NCBI GenBank assembly: GCA_019240115.1
Contig: JAFAYV010000087.1
Span: forward strand, 1 to 64,000
DNA length: 64,000 nucleotides
Source of the DNA: Solirubrobacterales bacterium
GTDB taxonomy: Bacteria > Actinomycetota > Thermoleophilia > Solirubrobacterales > Solirubrobacteraceae
Direction of reading: 5' to 3'
Under the pieces are notes generated by a model that saw only the letters and a list, made by a program, of their open reading frames with translations, was not told where the DNA came from and did not search any database. Position 1 is the first letter of the stretch; each line of letters begins with the position of its first letter. Shown here in pieces: positions 7,168 to 16,047 of the stretch. The position numbers were made by a program, and so were the translations under genes.

Positions 7168-9234
7168 ATGACGATCCAGACCCCCATCGTCGACCCCGTG
7201 GAGGATCTCTGGCCGGCGCGCGACGCGCCCGGCGAGCTGCTCGAGGAGCTCACGCTGGCCTCGCACCTGCTCGCAGCCAACCGTGCGATCGCCAACTTCG
7301 GCGGCGGCAATACCTCGGCCAAGGGGAGCACCACCGATCACGTCGCGCGTGAGGTCCACACCATGTGGGTCAAGGGCTCGGGCTCGGATCTGGCCACGAT
7401 CGAATCCGATCAGTTCACCGCGCTCAGGCTCGAGGAGATCCTGCCGCTGATGGACCGCCAAACGCTGAGCGACGAGGACATGGTCGCCCATCTGGCGCGC
7501 TGCCAGCTCGACCCCACGATGCCACGCGCGTCGATCGAGACGCTGCTCCACGCCTTCATCGCCGCTCCGCACGTGCATCACACGCATCCCGACGCGATCA
7601 ACGTGCTCGCCGGGAGCGTGCACGGAGAGCAGCTGCTGCGCGAGTGCTTCGGCGCGAGCGCCGCTTGGGTGCCGTATCTTCGACCGGGCTTCACCCTGTC
7701 CAAGCAGGTCGCCGACGCCGTCCGGACGGACCCACGGCTGGAGCTGATCGTGCTCGCCAAGCACGGGCTGATCGTGTGGGGCGAGAGCGCCGAGGAGTGC
7801 TACCGACGGACCGTCGAGGCGATCAACCGTGCGGCGGACTTCGTCAACGAGCGTACCGCCGGCCAGTCACGATTCGGAGGCGGCGAGCAGGCCGCGGAGA
7901 ATCGAGCGCTGTTGTCCGAGCTGCTGCCGGCGATCCGCGGGGCGCTGTCCTCGGAGCGCCCCAAGGTCCTGACCGTCGACACGTCGCCCCGCGCGCTCGA
8001 GTTCGTCTCGTCGGCCGCGGCGCCGCAGCTGGTCACCGTCGGGGCGCCCTGCCCTGACCATCTCGTGCACACCAAGCGTCTGCCGCTGTGGGTCCCGTAC
8101 GACCCCGACCTCGACGACGTCCGCACTCTGCGCGAGCGGATCGCAGAGCGCGCCGAGCGCTACCGGTCGGACTACCGCGCCTACTTCGAACAGCATGCCG
8201 CCGCGGAGCAGACGCCCGCCGACCCCGACGCTCGCATCGTGCTGGTCCAAGGACTCGGTCTGGTGGCCGCCGGCACCAGCACGAAGGCGGCTATCACGTC
8301 CCGCGATCTCTACCACCGTGCCATCGAGGTCATGGCCGGAGCCCAGGCGCTCGACGAGTTCGTCTCGCTGGACGCCGCCGAGAGCTTCGCGATCGAGTAC
8401 TGGCCGCTGGAGCTCTACAAGCTGGCGCAGGCGCCGCCGGCCGGAGAGTTCCAGGGCAAGGTGGCGTTGGTGACCGGAGGCGGTGGCGGCATCGGGCGAG
8501 CGATCATCGACGAGCTGGCTGGCGCCGACGCATGCGTCGTGGCTCTCGACCTCGACGAGGAGAGTGCCCGGGAGGCGGTCGAGAAGTACGGGGATCGCGG
8601 GCTGGCCGTGGGCGCCGACGTCACCTCTGAGGCGGCGATCGCCGACGCGTTCGGCGCGACCGTGCGGTGTTTCGGCGGTGTCGACATCGTGGTCGCCAAT
8701 GCCGGTATCGCCTCGTCGGCGGCGATCGAGGACACGACGCTCGACGAGTGGAACCGGAACTTCTCCATCCTGGGGACCGGCTGTTTCCTCGCCGCGCGAG
8801 AGGCGTTTCGCCTGCTCAAGGAGCAGGGTCGCGGCGGCGCGGTGATCGTCGTGGCGTCCAAGAACGCCCTCGCGGCGGGCAAGAATGCCGCCGCCTACAG
8901 CGCCGCCAAGGCCGCCGAGCTGCATCTGGCACGCTGCCTGGCCGAGGAGGGCGGCGCCGACGGCATCCGCGTGAACACGGTCAACCCGGATGCCGTCCTG
9001 CAGGGCTCCAAGATCTGGGATTCATCGTGGCGTCGCCAGCGCGCCGCCGCCTACGACGTCTCACCGGATGACCTCGACGAGCTCTACCGTCAACGCAACG
9101 CGCTGAAGGTCAGCATCTATCCGAGCGACATCGCCCAAGCGGTGATCCACTTCGCCTCCGAGCGCCGCTCGGGCAAGAGCACCGGCAACCTGCTCAACGT
9201 CGATGGAGGAGTCGCCGCGGCGTATGCTCGCTGA
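7168..9234 (+). CDS. rhaD: Bifunctional rhamnulose-1-phosphate aldolase / lactaldehyde dehydrogenase
   Basis: This is a 688-residue fusion. Residues about 15-410 form a class II aldolase domain that should cleave rhamnulose-1-phosphate to DHAP and L-lactaldehyde. It shows NFGGGNTSAKG, MWVKGSGSDL, the zinc-ligand region HVHHTHPDA and LAKHGLIVWGES. From about residue 429 an SDR domain follows, with the Rossmann motif TGGGGGIGRA, NAG (VVANAGIA) and the YSAAK active site (AYSAAKAAE). It presumably oxidises L-lactaldehyde to lactate with NAD. The same fusion is known in Bacillus and actinobacterial rhamnose operons (RhaEW/YuxG type). AAGGAG at 7151-7156 supports the ATG at 7168. It ends 11 bp before the convergent ABC importer genes. 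Confidence 0.94.
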   Translation: MTIQTPIVDPVEDLWPARDAPGELLEELTLASHLLAANRAIANFGGGNTSAKGSTTDHVAREVHTMWVKGSGSDLATIESDQFTALRLEEILPLMDRQTLSDEDMVAHLARCQLDPTMPRASIETLLHAFIAAPHVHHTHPDAINVLAGSVHGEQLLRECFGASAAWVPYLRPGFTLSKQVADAVRTDPRLELIVLAKHGLIVWGESAEECYRRTVEAINRAADFVNERTAGQSRFGGGEQAAENRALLSELLPAIRGALSSERPKVLTVDTSPRALEFVSSAAAPQLVTVGAPCPDHLVHTKRLPLWVPYDPDLDDVRTLRERIAERAERYRSDYRAYFEQHAAAEQTPADPDARIVLVQGLGLVAAGTSTKAAITSRDLYHRAIEVMAGAQALDEFVSLDAAESFAIEYWPLELYKLAQAPPAGEFQGKVALVTGGGGGIGRAIIDELAGADACVVALDLDEESAREAVEKYGDRGLAVGADVTSEAAIADAFGATVRCFGGVDIVVANAGIASSAAIEDTTLDEWNRNFSILGTGCFLAAREAFRLLKEQGRGGAVIVVASKNALAAGKNAAAYSAAKAAELHLARCLAEEGGADGIRVNTVNPDAVLQGSKIWDSSWRRQRAAAYDVSPDDLDELYRQRNALKVSIYPSDIAQAVIHFASERRSGKSTGNLLNVDGGVAAAYAR

Positions 9235-9245
9235 GGCCAACCGCC

Positions 9246-10202
9246 TCAGATCGTCTCCAGCCAGAAGCGGCGTCGAAGGCCTTCGACCCCGAGCGCGCTG
9301 ACGAGCACCAGGCCGGTGACGACGTACTGCCAATAGGAGCCCACGCCGTAGAGATTGAGCGCATTGCTGACGAGGGTGAAGAACAGCGCCCCGGCGAACG
9401 AGCCGGCCAGCGTCCCGCGACCTCCGTTGAGGCTCGTACCGCCGACGACGACGGCGGCGATGACGTTGAGCTCGTAGCCGGTGGCCACCGTCCCGTCGGC
9501 GGAGGACACCAGCCCCGTCAGCAGGACGCCGGCCAGCGCGGTGCAGACGCCCACGAGAGCGAAGGTGGCCACCCGGACGCGCTCGAGCGGGACGCCGGCG
9601 ATCAGGCTGGCCTGCTCATTGCTGCCCATGGCGCGCACATGACGGCCATACCGGGTGCGCCAGAACAGGTACCAGCACACCAGGTAGGTCCCGATCATGA
9701 ACAGAAACGGCGTGGGAATGCCGGCGATCGACCCCGCCCCGAGCGCTAGGAAGGTGGTGTTGGAGACGACCACCACCTGGTTGTTGGTCCAGATGTAGGC
9801 GATGGCCAGGTACACGTACTGGGTGCCCAGCGTCGCGACGAAGGCCGGCACGCGCAGCCGGGAGACGATCAGCCCGTTGACCGAGCCCAGCCCTGCCCCG
9901 AGCAGCAGCGCGGCCACGACCGCGATCACCACGCCGACGTCGCCGACCAGCTTGCCCGCGGCGATCCCGCACACCGCCAGCAGCGAGGCGACCGAGAGGT
10001 CGAAGGCGCCGCTGACGATCAGCAGCGTCATCCCAGCGGCGCCGATGCCGACGAAGGCCGACTGGCGCAGCACCCCGTTGAGGTTGTCCGAGGTGCCGAA
10101 GCTCGAGCTGGTGAGCAGGAGGACGATGACCAGGACGACGAGCACGACCTCGATCGTGTACCGCGCGGCGATGGTGGCCAGGCCGCTGCGAACGCGCTCC
10201 AT
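9246..10202 (-). CDS. Sugar ABC transporter permease (ribose/rhamnose type), second
   Basis: This is a 318-residue inner-membrane permease of the BPD_transp_2 (RbsC/RhaPQ) family, with about nine or ten hydrophobic segments. Family landmarks are GAFDLSVASLLAVCG, NGLIVSRLRVPAFVATLGT and the cytoplasmic coupling region AMGSNEQASLIAGVPLERVR. It ends with NVIAAVVVGGTSLNGGRGTLAGSFAGALFF and a short C-terminal helix. It is the last gene of a four-gene operon and starts 4 bp after the preceding permease gene. Two different permeases plus a double ATPase match the CUT2-class RhaSTPQ rhamnose importer, so the pair probably forms a heterodimeric channel. Confidence 0.93.
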   Translation of the reverse strand: MERVRSGLATIAARYTIEVVLVVLVIVLLLTSSSFGTSDNLNGVLRQSAFVGIGAAGMTLLIVSGAFDLSVASLLAVCGIAAGKLVGDVGVVIAVVAALLLGAGLGSVNGLIVSRLRVPAFVATLGTQYVYLAIAYIWTNNQVVVVSNTTFLALGAGSIAGIPTPFLFMIGTYLVCWYLFWRTRYGRHVRAMGSNEQASLIAGVPLERVRVATFALVGVCTALAGVLLTGLVSSADGTVATGYELNVIAAVVVGGTSLNGGRGTLAGSFAGALFFTLVSNALNLYGVGSYWQYVVTGLVLVSALGVEGLRRRFWLETI

Positions 10203-10206
10203 CGCC

Positions 10207-11217
10207 TCAGACCCCCGGTCGCGCGGAGGGTCGGGACCCCGTCAGCCGGTCGCGGAAGGCCTCGAGCGCCAACGCGAGGATGAGCAGCAGACCGACGGCC
10301 AGATACTGGTAGAAGGTCTGCACCCCGAGGATGTTCAGCGCCGCGTTGATGCTCGCCACCAGGACCGACGCCAGCACCGTTCCCGGGAGATTGCCGCGCC
10401 CCCCGGCCAGGCTGGTCCCGCCCAGGACGACGACCGCGATCACGTTGAGCTCGAAGCCCATGCCCACCGTGGCGTCGACGTCTCCAACCTGAGCGGTCAC
10501 GAGCACGCCGGCCAGCGCGGCGGTGAGGCCGACGATCGCGAACACCGCCACGATCAGGCTCCGGACGCGGATGCCGGACGCGATCGCCGCCTCCTCGTTG
10601 TCGCCGGCGGCGGCGGTGTGGCGGCCGAACCGAGTTTGGTTGAAGAGCACCCAGCCGGCGATCAGCGCCAGCAGGGCGATCACGAAGGGAAGCGGCACTC
10701 CGAGCACCACGTCGCGGCCAATCGCGGTGAACGCGCGGTCGCTGACAAGAAACGAGCCGCCGTTGCTGTAGAGCAGGGCGACGCCCTGCGCGATCGAGAG
10801 CATGCCGAGCGTGGCCACGAAGGCCGGCACGCGCAGCTGGGTGATGATCAGCCCGTTGATCGTGCCCGCCACCAGCCCGGCGAGCAGGGCGATCGCGATG
10901 GCCAGCGCCAGTGGGGTGCCGGTCGAAGACAGCTTGGCCGCGACGACCGCCGCCAGCGCCTCGACCGACCCGACCGAGAGGTCGATGCCGCGCAGCGCGA
11001 TCACCATCGTCATGCCCACGCCGCACACGGCCAGCTGCGAGGAGTTGACGAGGATCGTCTTGAGGCTGGCCCCCGAGATGAAATGCGGCTCGAGCACCGA
11101 AACGACGACGAAGACCACGATCAGCACCGCCAGGAGGCCCGCGCTCTGCAGGACGTCGAGCAGGCGTCGCACGCTCAGGCGGCCGAGGGGCGAGCGCGGG
11201 ACGGTGGTCGTGCTCAT
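10207..11217 (-). CDS. Sugar ABC transporter permease (ribose/rhamnose type), first
   Basis: This 336-residue permease is paralogous to the next gene in the operon and has the same CUT2 landmarks: GIDLSVGSVEALAAV, NGLIITQLRVPAFVATLG, AAGDNEEAAIASGIRVRS and NVIAVVVLGGTSLAGGRGN. The start at 11217 overlaps the stop of the ATPase gene by ATGA. An open frame continues upstream only because it overlaps that gene. The protein should form half of the transmembrane channel for L-rhamnose or a related deoxysugar. Substrate assignment rests on the neighbouring rhamnose enzymes and LacI regulator, not on a sequence signature of the permease. Confidence 0.92.
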   Translation of the reverse strand: MSTTTVPRSPLGRLSVRRLLDVLQSAGLLAVLIVVFVVVSVLEPHFISGASLKTILVNSSQLAVCGVGMTMVIALRGIDLSVGSVEALAAVVAAKLSSTGTPLALAIAIALLAGLVAGTINGLIITQLRVPAFVATLGMLSIAQGVALLYSNGGSFLVSDRAFTAIGRDVVLGVPLPFVIALLALIAGWVLFNQTRFGRHTAAAGDNEEAAIASGIRVRSLIVAVFAIVGLTAALAGVLVTAQVGDVDATVGMGFELNVIAVVVLGGTSLAGGRGNLPGTVLASVLVASINAALNILGVQTFYQYLAVGLLLILALALEAFRDRLTGSRPSARPGV

Positions 11218-12773
11218 GCCGGTTGCTCCTTGTCCACGTCGACGTGCTCGTCCACAGCCTCGTCGTCGTCGCGACCGCGGACGGCGGCGGCCACGATGCT
11301 GTCCTCGTCGAGCTCTGCGGGACCGAGCACGCGCACCGCTCGGCCCTTGCTCATCACCAGGCAGCGGTCGCACACCTGCGAGAGCTCCAGCGCGTCCGAG
11401 GAGCTGACGACCACTGCGGCATCGTCGGCGGCGAGCTTGCGCAGCGCGCGGTAGATGTCGGACTTGGCGCCGACGTCGACCCCTCGCGTGGGCTCTGAGA
11501 GCAGAAGGACGCGAGCGTGGCTGGCCATCGCCCGACCGAGCAGCACCTTCTGTTGGTTGCCGCCGCTCAGCGTCGGGATCGGCTGCTCGGGTGAATCGGC
11601 GCGGATGTCGAGGAAGCTCTTGACCTGCTCGTACTCCTTGGTCTCGGCGCTGCGGCGCAGCAGCCAGGGTGACTCGCCGTCGTCGGGGGCGGCGGTGAGG
11701 AACAGGTTCTCTCGCACCGACAGGTCGGGGATCAGGCCCTCCGCCTTGCGATCCTCGGCCAGGAGGAAGACTCCGGCGGCCAGGGCGTCGCGGGGGTGGG
11801 TCGCGGTCAGCGAGGTTGCGTCGACCTCGGCGGTGCCCGCCGTCGGGTGCAGAAGGCCGAACAGCGCCCGCATCAACTCCGATCGTCCGGACCCCACGAG
11901 CCCGGCGATGCCGAGCACCTCGCCGGCGCGGACCTCGAAGCTGACCTGCGAGAAGTCACCCTCGAGCGACAGCTCGCTGACCCTCAGCAGGGCCTGGCGA
12001 TCCTCGGCGACCTCCTGGGGCTCGTGGTCGACCGCCGTGAGCTCGCGGCCCAGCATCTGGGTGATGAGCTCGTCTTCGTCGATCGCCGCGGCAGCTTGGG
12101 TGGCGACCTGCTCTCCGTCGCGCAGCACCGTGATCCGGTCGGCCAGACGGAACACCTCGCCGAGCCGGTGGGTGACGTAGAGCACGCCCACGCCGCGGTC
12201 GCGGAGCGCGCCGACGACGTCGATCAGGCGGTCGACCTCGGCGGGATTGAGGGCGGCGGTGGGCTCGTCCATGATCAGCACCGACGGTTCCAGCGACAGC
12301 GCCTTGGCGATCTCCACGAGCTGCTGGTCGGCGATCGACAGTGAGCCGGCACGAGCCTGGGGATCGATCTCGAGCCCGAGCTGCTCGAGGAGCTCCGAGG
12401 TGCGCCGGCGCATGACCGGCCAGTCGAGGAGGCGCCAGGGTCGCCGCGGCTCGTGACCGAGCAGGACGTTTTCGGCCACCGACAGCTTGGGCACCAGGGT
12501 GAACTCCTGAGCCACGGTTCCGATCCCGGCCCGTCGTGCCGCCAACGGTCCGCCGAACCGCATGCTGCGGGAGTTCACCTCGAGCGTGCCCTCGTCGGGG
12601 CGGTGCAGGCCGGCGAGGACGCGGATGAGCGTGCTCTTGCCGGCTCCGTTCTCGCCCACCAGGGCGTGCACCTCGCTCGCGTGCAGGTCGAAGTCGACGC
12701 CGCGCAGTGCCTGCACGCCGCCGAAGCGCTTGACGATCCCGTGCGCGGCGAGGATGGGCTGCTGGTCGGGCAT
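11214..12773 (-). CDS. Sugar ABC transporter ATP-binding protein, double NBD
   Basis: This 519-residue CUT2-type ATPase carries two nucleotide-binding domains, as in RbsA/RhaT. The first has Walker A GENGAGKST (40-48), signature LSIADQQLVEIAKAL and Walker B VLIMDEPTAAL. The second has the usual degenerate P-loop GLVGSGRSELMRAL, signature LSGGNQQKVLLGRA and a Walker B variant LLLSEPTRGVDVG, in which Ser replaces the usual Asp. The C-terminus is acidic and rich in Asp/Glu. The ATG at 12773 lies 2 bp after the binding-protein stop. It energises the two permeases encoded downstream. The missing Asp in the second Walker B resembles the asymmetric sites seen in this family. Confidence 0.95.
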   Translation of the reverse strand: MPDQQPILAAHGIVKRFGGVQALRGVDFDLHASEVHALVGENGAGKSTLIRVLAGLHRPDEGTLEVNSRSMRFGGPLAARRAGIGTVAQEFTLVPKLSVAENVLLGHEPRRPWRLLDWPVMRRRTSELLEQLGLEIDPQARAGSLSIADQQLVEIAKALSLEPSVLIMDEPTAALNPAEVDRLIDVVGALRDRGVGVLYVTHRLGEVFRLADRITVLRDGEQVATQAAAAIDEDELITQMLGRELTAVDHEPQEVAEDRQALLRVSELSLEGDFSQVSFEVRAGEVLGIAGLVGSGRSELMRALFGLLHPTAGTAEVDATSLTATHPRDALAAGVFLLAEDRKAEGLIPDLSVRENLFLTAAPDDGESPWLLRRSAETKEYEQVKSFLDIRADSPEQPIPTLSGGNQQKVLLGRAMASHARVLLLSEPTRGVDVGAKSDIYRALRKLAADDAAVVVSSSDALELSQVCDRCLVMSKGRAVRVLGPAELDEDSIVAAAVRGRDDDEAVDEHVDVDKEQPA

Positions 12774-12775
12774 GG

Positions 12776-13768
12776 TCAGCCGCCCTGCGGGGAGCCGCCG
12801 ACATAGAGCCGGACCGGGAAGTCGATCGTGCGACTGGCGGGCTGGGTGAAGGCGACGCGCTGGCCGTGCAACAGCGCGATCGCCGCTCGCACGGCGGTTC
12901 TTCCCTGGCCGATCGGGTTCTGGATCACGGTGGCCGCCATCTGGTGCTGCTGGATCAGCGCGAGCGCGGGAGCATCCCCGTTGAAGCCGACGACGATCGG
13001 GTTCCGAGCGCCGTTGCGTCCCTGCTGCGCGAGCGCCTGCACCGCGCCCTCGGCCTCGGAGTCGTTGGCGGCGAAGATCCCCGCCAGGTCCGGATGCGAG
13101 ATCAGCATGTCCTGGGCGACCGTGAAACCCCCCTCGACCTCGTCGTTTCCGCTCAGCGTGCTGACGATCCGGAAGTCGTGATGCTCGGCCAGCTCGCCGC
13201 GGAAGCCGTTGACGCGCAGGACACCGGAGACGTTGCCGGGCGATAGCGAGATCACGCCGATCTGCTTGGTCCCCGGCCGGTTCTCGAGCCGTCCGATGAG
13301 GTAGCGAGCGGCGAGCGCGCCGCCGCCGGTATTGGCCGACTGCACGAACGCGTCGTACTTGCCGACGGCGCCGACGTCGCCGATGATGACCGGAATCTTG
13401 CGCGCGTGCGCGTCGTCCTCGATCGCGGTCAGGGCAGCGGGCTCGACGGGGGACACGATCAGCGCGCTGATGCCCTGGTTGATGAGATCCTGGCTGGTGG
13501 TCACCTCGGCGAGCTCGCTGCTCTGCTGGTCGGCCTGGACGACCCCGATGCCGAGCTTGGCCGCCTCGGCGTGGATGCCATTGGCGTAGCTCTGCCAGTA
13601 GGGGTCCTTGAGGTCGTAGACCGAGTAGCCGATCTTCAACGGCTTGCGGGCCTGGAAATGCGTCGGGCGCTGAGATCCCGCCTGCCCGCAGCCGGTCGCC
13701 AGCCCGGCAACGGCGACCCACAGCGAGAGCCCGGCGACCGTGCGCATGATCGCGCGCCTGGAGCGCAT
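12776..13768 (-). CDS. Sugar ABC transporter substrate-binding lipoprotein
   Basis: This 330-residue periplasmic-binding-protein-like lipoprotein has an Arg-rich signal peptide and lipobox Cys27 (LATGC). The mature part is a Peripla_BP_4 fold, with KIGYSVYDLKDPYWQSYANGI at the start of lobe 1, QDLINQGISALIVSPVE, FAANDSEAEGAVQAL and VIQNPIGQGRTAVRAA. These are typical of RbsB/RhaS-like proteins binding pentoses and deoxyhexoses. The ATG at 13768 is preceded by a strong purine-rich site (GGGAGGAA, about 13781-13788); an ATG at 13825 would lie upstream of it and across the LacI operator. First gene of the importer operon, probably repressed by the divergent LacI protein through 13793-13806. Confidence 0.92.
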   Translation of the reverse strand: MRSRRAIMRTVAGLSLWVAVAGLATGCGQAGSQRPTHFQARKPLKIGYSVYDLKDPYWQSYANGIHAEAAKLGIGVVQADQQSSELAEVTTSQDLINQGISALIVSPVEPAALTAIEDDAHARKIPVIIGDVGAVGKYDAFVQSANTGGGALAARYLIGRLENRPGTKQIGVISLSPGNVSGVLRVNGFRGELAEHHDFRIVSTLSGNDEVEGGFTVAQDMLISHPDLAGIFAANDSEAEGAVQALAQQGRNGARNPIVVGFNGDAPALALIQQHQMAATVIQNPIGQGRTAVRAAIALLHGQRVAFTQPASRTIDFPVRLYVGGSPQGG

Positions 13769-13792
13769 CCTCGTTTCTCTTCCTCCCGAAAG

Positions 13793-13806
13793 TTGAAACG
13801 TCTCAA
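13793..13806. promoter_or_regulatory. LacI-type operator
   Basis: TTGAAACGTCTCAA is a nearly perfect 14-bp palindrome (one mismatched pair) with the CG centre typical of LacI-family operators. It lies in the 73-bp divergent gap between the importer operon (start 13768) and the lacI-type gene (start 13842), 25 bp upstream of the former. It is thus placed to control both promoters. Confidence 0.75.
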
Positions 13807-13841
13807 TAGACTCTATAGCCACCACCTGGGAGCGTCAAGAG

Positions 13842-14888
13842 ATGGCCTCGGATCCCAAATCAGCACGCGGCGGCCGGGCGCGCTCGCGTCGCGAGCCGGG
13901 CATCAGCGACGTCGCGGCCGCCGCCGGGGTTTCGGTGGGCACCGTGTCGCACGTGCTCAACCGTCCCGAGGTGGTCGCGCTGCGGACCCGTGAACGCATC
14001 GAGCGGGTCATGCTCGAGCTGGGCTTCGTGCCCGACCTCAGCGCCCGTCGCCTGCGTCTGGGCATGGGGCGGGTCATCGGTGTCCAGGTGCTCGACATCG
14101 CCAACCCGTTCTGGGGCGAGGTGGTCCGCGGCGTGGAGGAGTCGGCGCGCGCGGCCGGCTACGTGATCATGGTCTTCAGCTCGAGCGAGTCGGCCGAGAT
14201 CGAGGCGCGCAATCTCGATCTCCTGCGCCTGCACCGCGTCGACGGACTCCTGATCGCGCCCGTGGCCACCGACGAGCGTCGCCTGCGAGAGATCGATGCC
14301 CGGGGCACCCCGGTCGTCCTGCTCGATCACCGCAGCGAGCGCGGGCGGCTGCCGGCCGTGACCGTCGACGACGTGCTCGGCGGAGTCATGGCCGCCGAGT
14401 ACCTGCGCGGGCGCGGGCATGAGCGGATCGCCTTCGTCACCGGACCGCTGGACATCGCGGCGTACCGTGACCGGCGTGCGGGCGTGCGCTCGGTGCTCCG
14501 CCGCCGACAGCGCCAGTGTGAGGAGGTCGTCGAGGTGCGGGTGGCGGGTCTGAACGCCCGCGAGGGCGCGGCGGCGGTGCAGCGCCTGCTCAGCCGCGAT
14601 CCGCGGCCCACCGCGGTGCTGTGCGCCAACGACCTGCTGGCGCTGGGCGTCCTGCGCGGGCTGACCGAGCGCGGAGTTCGCGTCCCCGAGGACGTCTCGC
14701 TGATCGGCTATGACGACCTTGACTTCTCGGCGATGCTCTCCCCGGCGCTGACCACGATCCGCCAGCATCCGTTTCGGATCGGACAGAGCGCCGGCGAGCT
14801 GCTGATTGCACGCCTGACCGACCCGGACCTCAGCGCGCCGCGCCAGCTCCTGTTCGAGCCCGAGCTCGTCGTGCGGGCCTCGGCGTGA
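13842..14888 (+). CDS. LacI-family transcriptional regulator of the sugar importer
   Basis: The protein has 348 residues. The LacI HTH is at about residues 20-70 (GISDVAAAAGVSVGTVSHVLNRPEVV, with hinge FVPDLSARRLRLG). A Peripla_BP_3-type effector domain follows, with IGVQVLDIANPFWGEVVRGVEE, VDGLLIAPV, VDDVLGGVMAAEYL, CANDLLALGVLRGL and IGYDDLDFSAMLSPALTTIRQ. It is divergent from the ABC importer, with an obvious LacI palindrome between them, so repression of the importer relieved by rhamnose or a pathway intermediate is likely. The DeoR protein at 3708-4529 may cover the enzyme genes, dividing control between transport and catabolism (inference). Confidence 0.93.
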   Translation: MASDPKSARGGRARSRREPGISDVAAAAGVSVGTVSHVLNRPEVVALRTRERIERVMLELGFVPDLSARRLRLGMGRVIGVQVLDIANPFWGEVVRGVEESARAAGYVIMVFSSSESAEIEARNLDLLRLHRVDGLLIAPVATDERRLREIDARGTPVVLLDHRSERGRLPAVTVDDVLGGVMAAEYLRGRGHERIAFVTGPLDIAAYRDRRAGVRSVLRRRQRQCEEVVEVRVAGLNAREGAAAVQRLLSRDPRPTAVLCANDLLALGVLRGLTERGVRVPEDVSLIGYDDLDFSAMLSPALTTIRQHPFRIGQSAGELLIARLTDPDLSAPRQLLFEPELVVRASA

Positions 14889-14928
14889 CCGGCGCCGCCC
14901 GGCCGGCGGTGCTCACCGCGGGCGCCGG
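14889..14928. terminator. Inverted repeat between convergent genes
   Basis: CCGGCGCC (14889-14896) and GGCGCCGG (14921-14928) are perfect inverted 8-mers around a 24-nt loop that is itself GC-rich and partly self-complementary. It lies directly after the LacI stop and before the convergent HAAS protein gene. A bidirectional terminator is plausible, but no T-tract follows. Confidence 0.4.
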
Positions 14929-14963
14929 GACTTCCTCGGCGGGCGCCGCCGGTTGCCCCTCGG

Positions 14964-15638
14964 TCACGTCGACAGCTGCCCGTAGCCGCCGAGCCCCGGG
15001 CCGATGAAGCCCGACCGGTCGCGGGCTCGGCGGGCCAGATAAACAGCCGAGACGAGTGGGCCGAGGACGAAGAACAGGAGGAGAGCGATCTGCAACGCGG
15101 TCGACGCTGCGCTCGGCCCGGCACTGGGGGTGCAGTGCATGGCGGCATGTCCGACCGGGGCTCCGGTCGACGGATCGACCGCCGCGAACCCAACGCAGCG
15201 CCGCTTGGTACCTGTCAGCACGACGACGAGCAGCGCGGTGGCGATCCCGCCGGGGACGATCAGCGTCCCGATCACCTTGTCGCGCGTCGTCCACAGCCGC
15301 GAGCGCCACAGCAGGACGAGCCCGACCAGCCATCCCACGCCGGCGGCAAAGCCGCCGAGCACGAGCAGGATCACCGCGGCCCGCTCACGCCAGCGGCGTC
15401 GGTCCGCCGATCCGCCGACGGCAGACCGCTCGGCCTCGATGACGTCGCCGGGCGGCCCCAGGCGCTCGAGCACCTCGAGCGCCTCGTCGTCGCCGGCGCC
15501 GGGTGGGATGGCGGCGGCCAGGTGTCCCTCGATCTCCGCCGACAGCTCGCCCAGACGCTCCGGGGGCAGCCGACGGCAGACTCGCCGCAACCGTCGCAGA
15601 TAGTCCTCGGCGAGCGGATGCAGGTGGTCGGGGGTCAT
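14964..15638 (-). CDS. HAAS/DUF1700-like membrane protein, PadR partner
   Basis: The protein has 224 residues. Residues about 5-75 are an alpha-helical signalling domain of the DUF1700/HAAS type (DYLRRLRRVCRRLPPERLGELSAEIEGHL ... ALEVLERLGPPGDVIEAE), followed by three or four hydrophobic segments. The ATG at 15638 overlaps the stop of the PadR regulator gene as ATGA. PadR-HAAS pairs are a common arrangement in which the PadR protein controls its membrane partner and often a transporter or stress response. The exact function is not known. A DHA2 exporter gene lies immediately upstream in the same orientation. Confidence 0.75.
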   Translation of the reverse strand: MTPDHLHPLAEDYLRRLRRVCRRLPPERLGELSAEIEGHLAAAIPPGAGDDEALEVLERLGPPGDVIEAERSAVGGSADRRRWRERAAVILLVLGGFAAGVGWLVGLVLLWRSRLWTTRDKVIGTLIVPGGIATALLVVVLTGTKRRCVGFAAVDPSTGAPVGHAAMHCTPSAGPSAASTALQIALLLFFVLGPLVSAVYLARRARDRSGFIGPGLGGYGQLST

Positions 15639-15982
15639 GCCGTCGCTCCCACCTCGATGAGCGTGTCCACGGAGTCGCGAAACCGCGCCCACTGGCTCGC
15701 GAACGCCCGCAGCGCCGCGTCTCCATCCTGCGTGATGCGGTAATAGCGGCGGGGCGGTCCAGTCGCGGACTCGCGCCACGTGCTCTGCACCATCCCCTCG
15801 CGGCGCAGGCGTCCGAGCAGCGGGTACAGCGTGCCCTCGCTGGTGACCAGGCCCTCCGCCTCGCCGAGCGCCCGGACCAGGTCGAAGCTATAGCGCTCGC
15901 CATCGCGCAACAGCGCGAGCACGCAGAACTCCAGCACGCCCCGGCGCAGCTGGGTGATCGACGTCTCACCGTCCGGTACCAT
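15635..15982 (-). CDS. PadR-family transcriptional regulator
   Basis: The 115-residue protein matches the short PadR family. Winged-helix residues are VLEFCVLALLRDGERYSFDLVRALGE, then TSEGTLYPLLGRLRREGMVQSTW and PPRRYYRITQDGDAALRAF. The start ATG at 15982 is chosen because an upstream continuation overlaps the DHA2 gene. It lies 65 bp downstream of the DHA2 exporter and overlaps the HAAS protein gene by four bases, so all three may be co-transcribed. PadR proteins often repress drug exporters, which fits the exporter next door (inference). Confidence 0.9.
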   Translation of the reverse strand: MVPDGETSITQLRRGVLEFCVLALLRDGERYSFDLVRALGEAEGLVTSEGTLYPLLGRLRREGMVQSTWRESATGPPRRYYRITQDGDAALRAFASQWARFRDSVDTLIEVGATA

Positions 15983-16047
15983 GCGAAACAAGGTAGCTGG
16001 CGAAGCCGATCTCGTCAAGCCGGCACGTCCCCGTCCGAGACAGGCGG

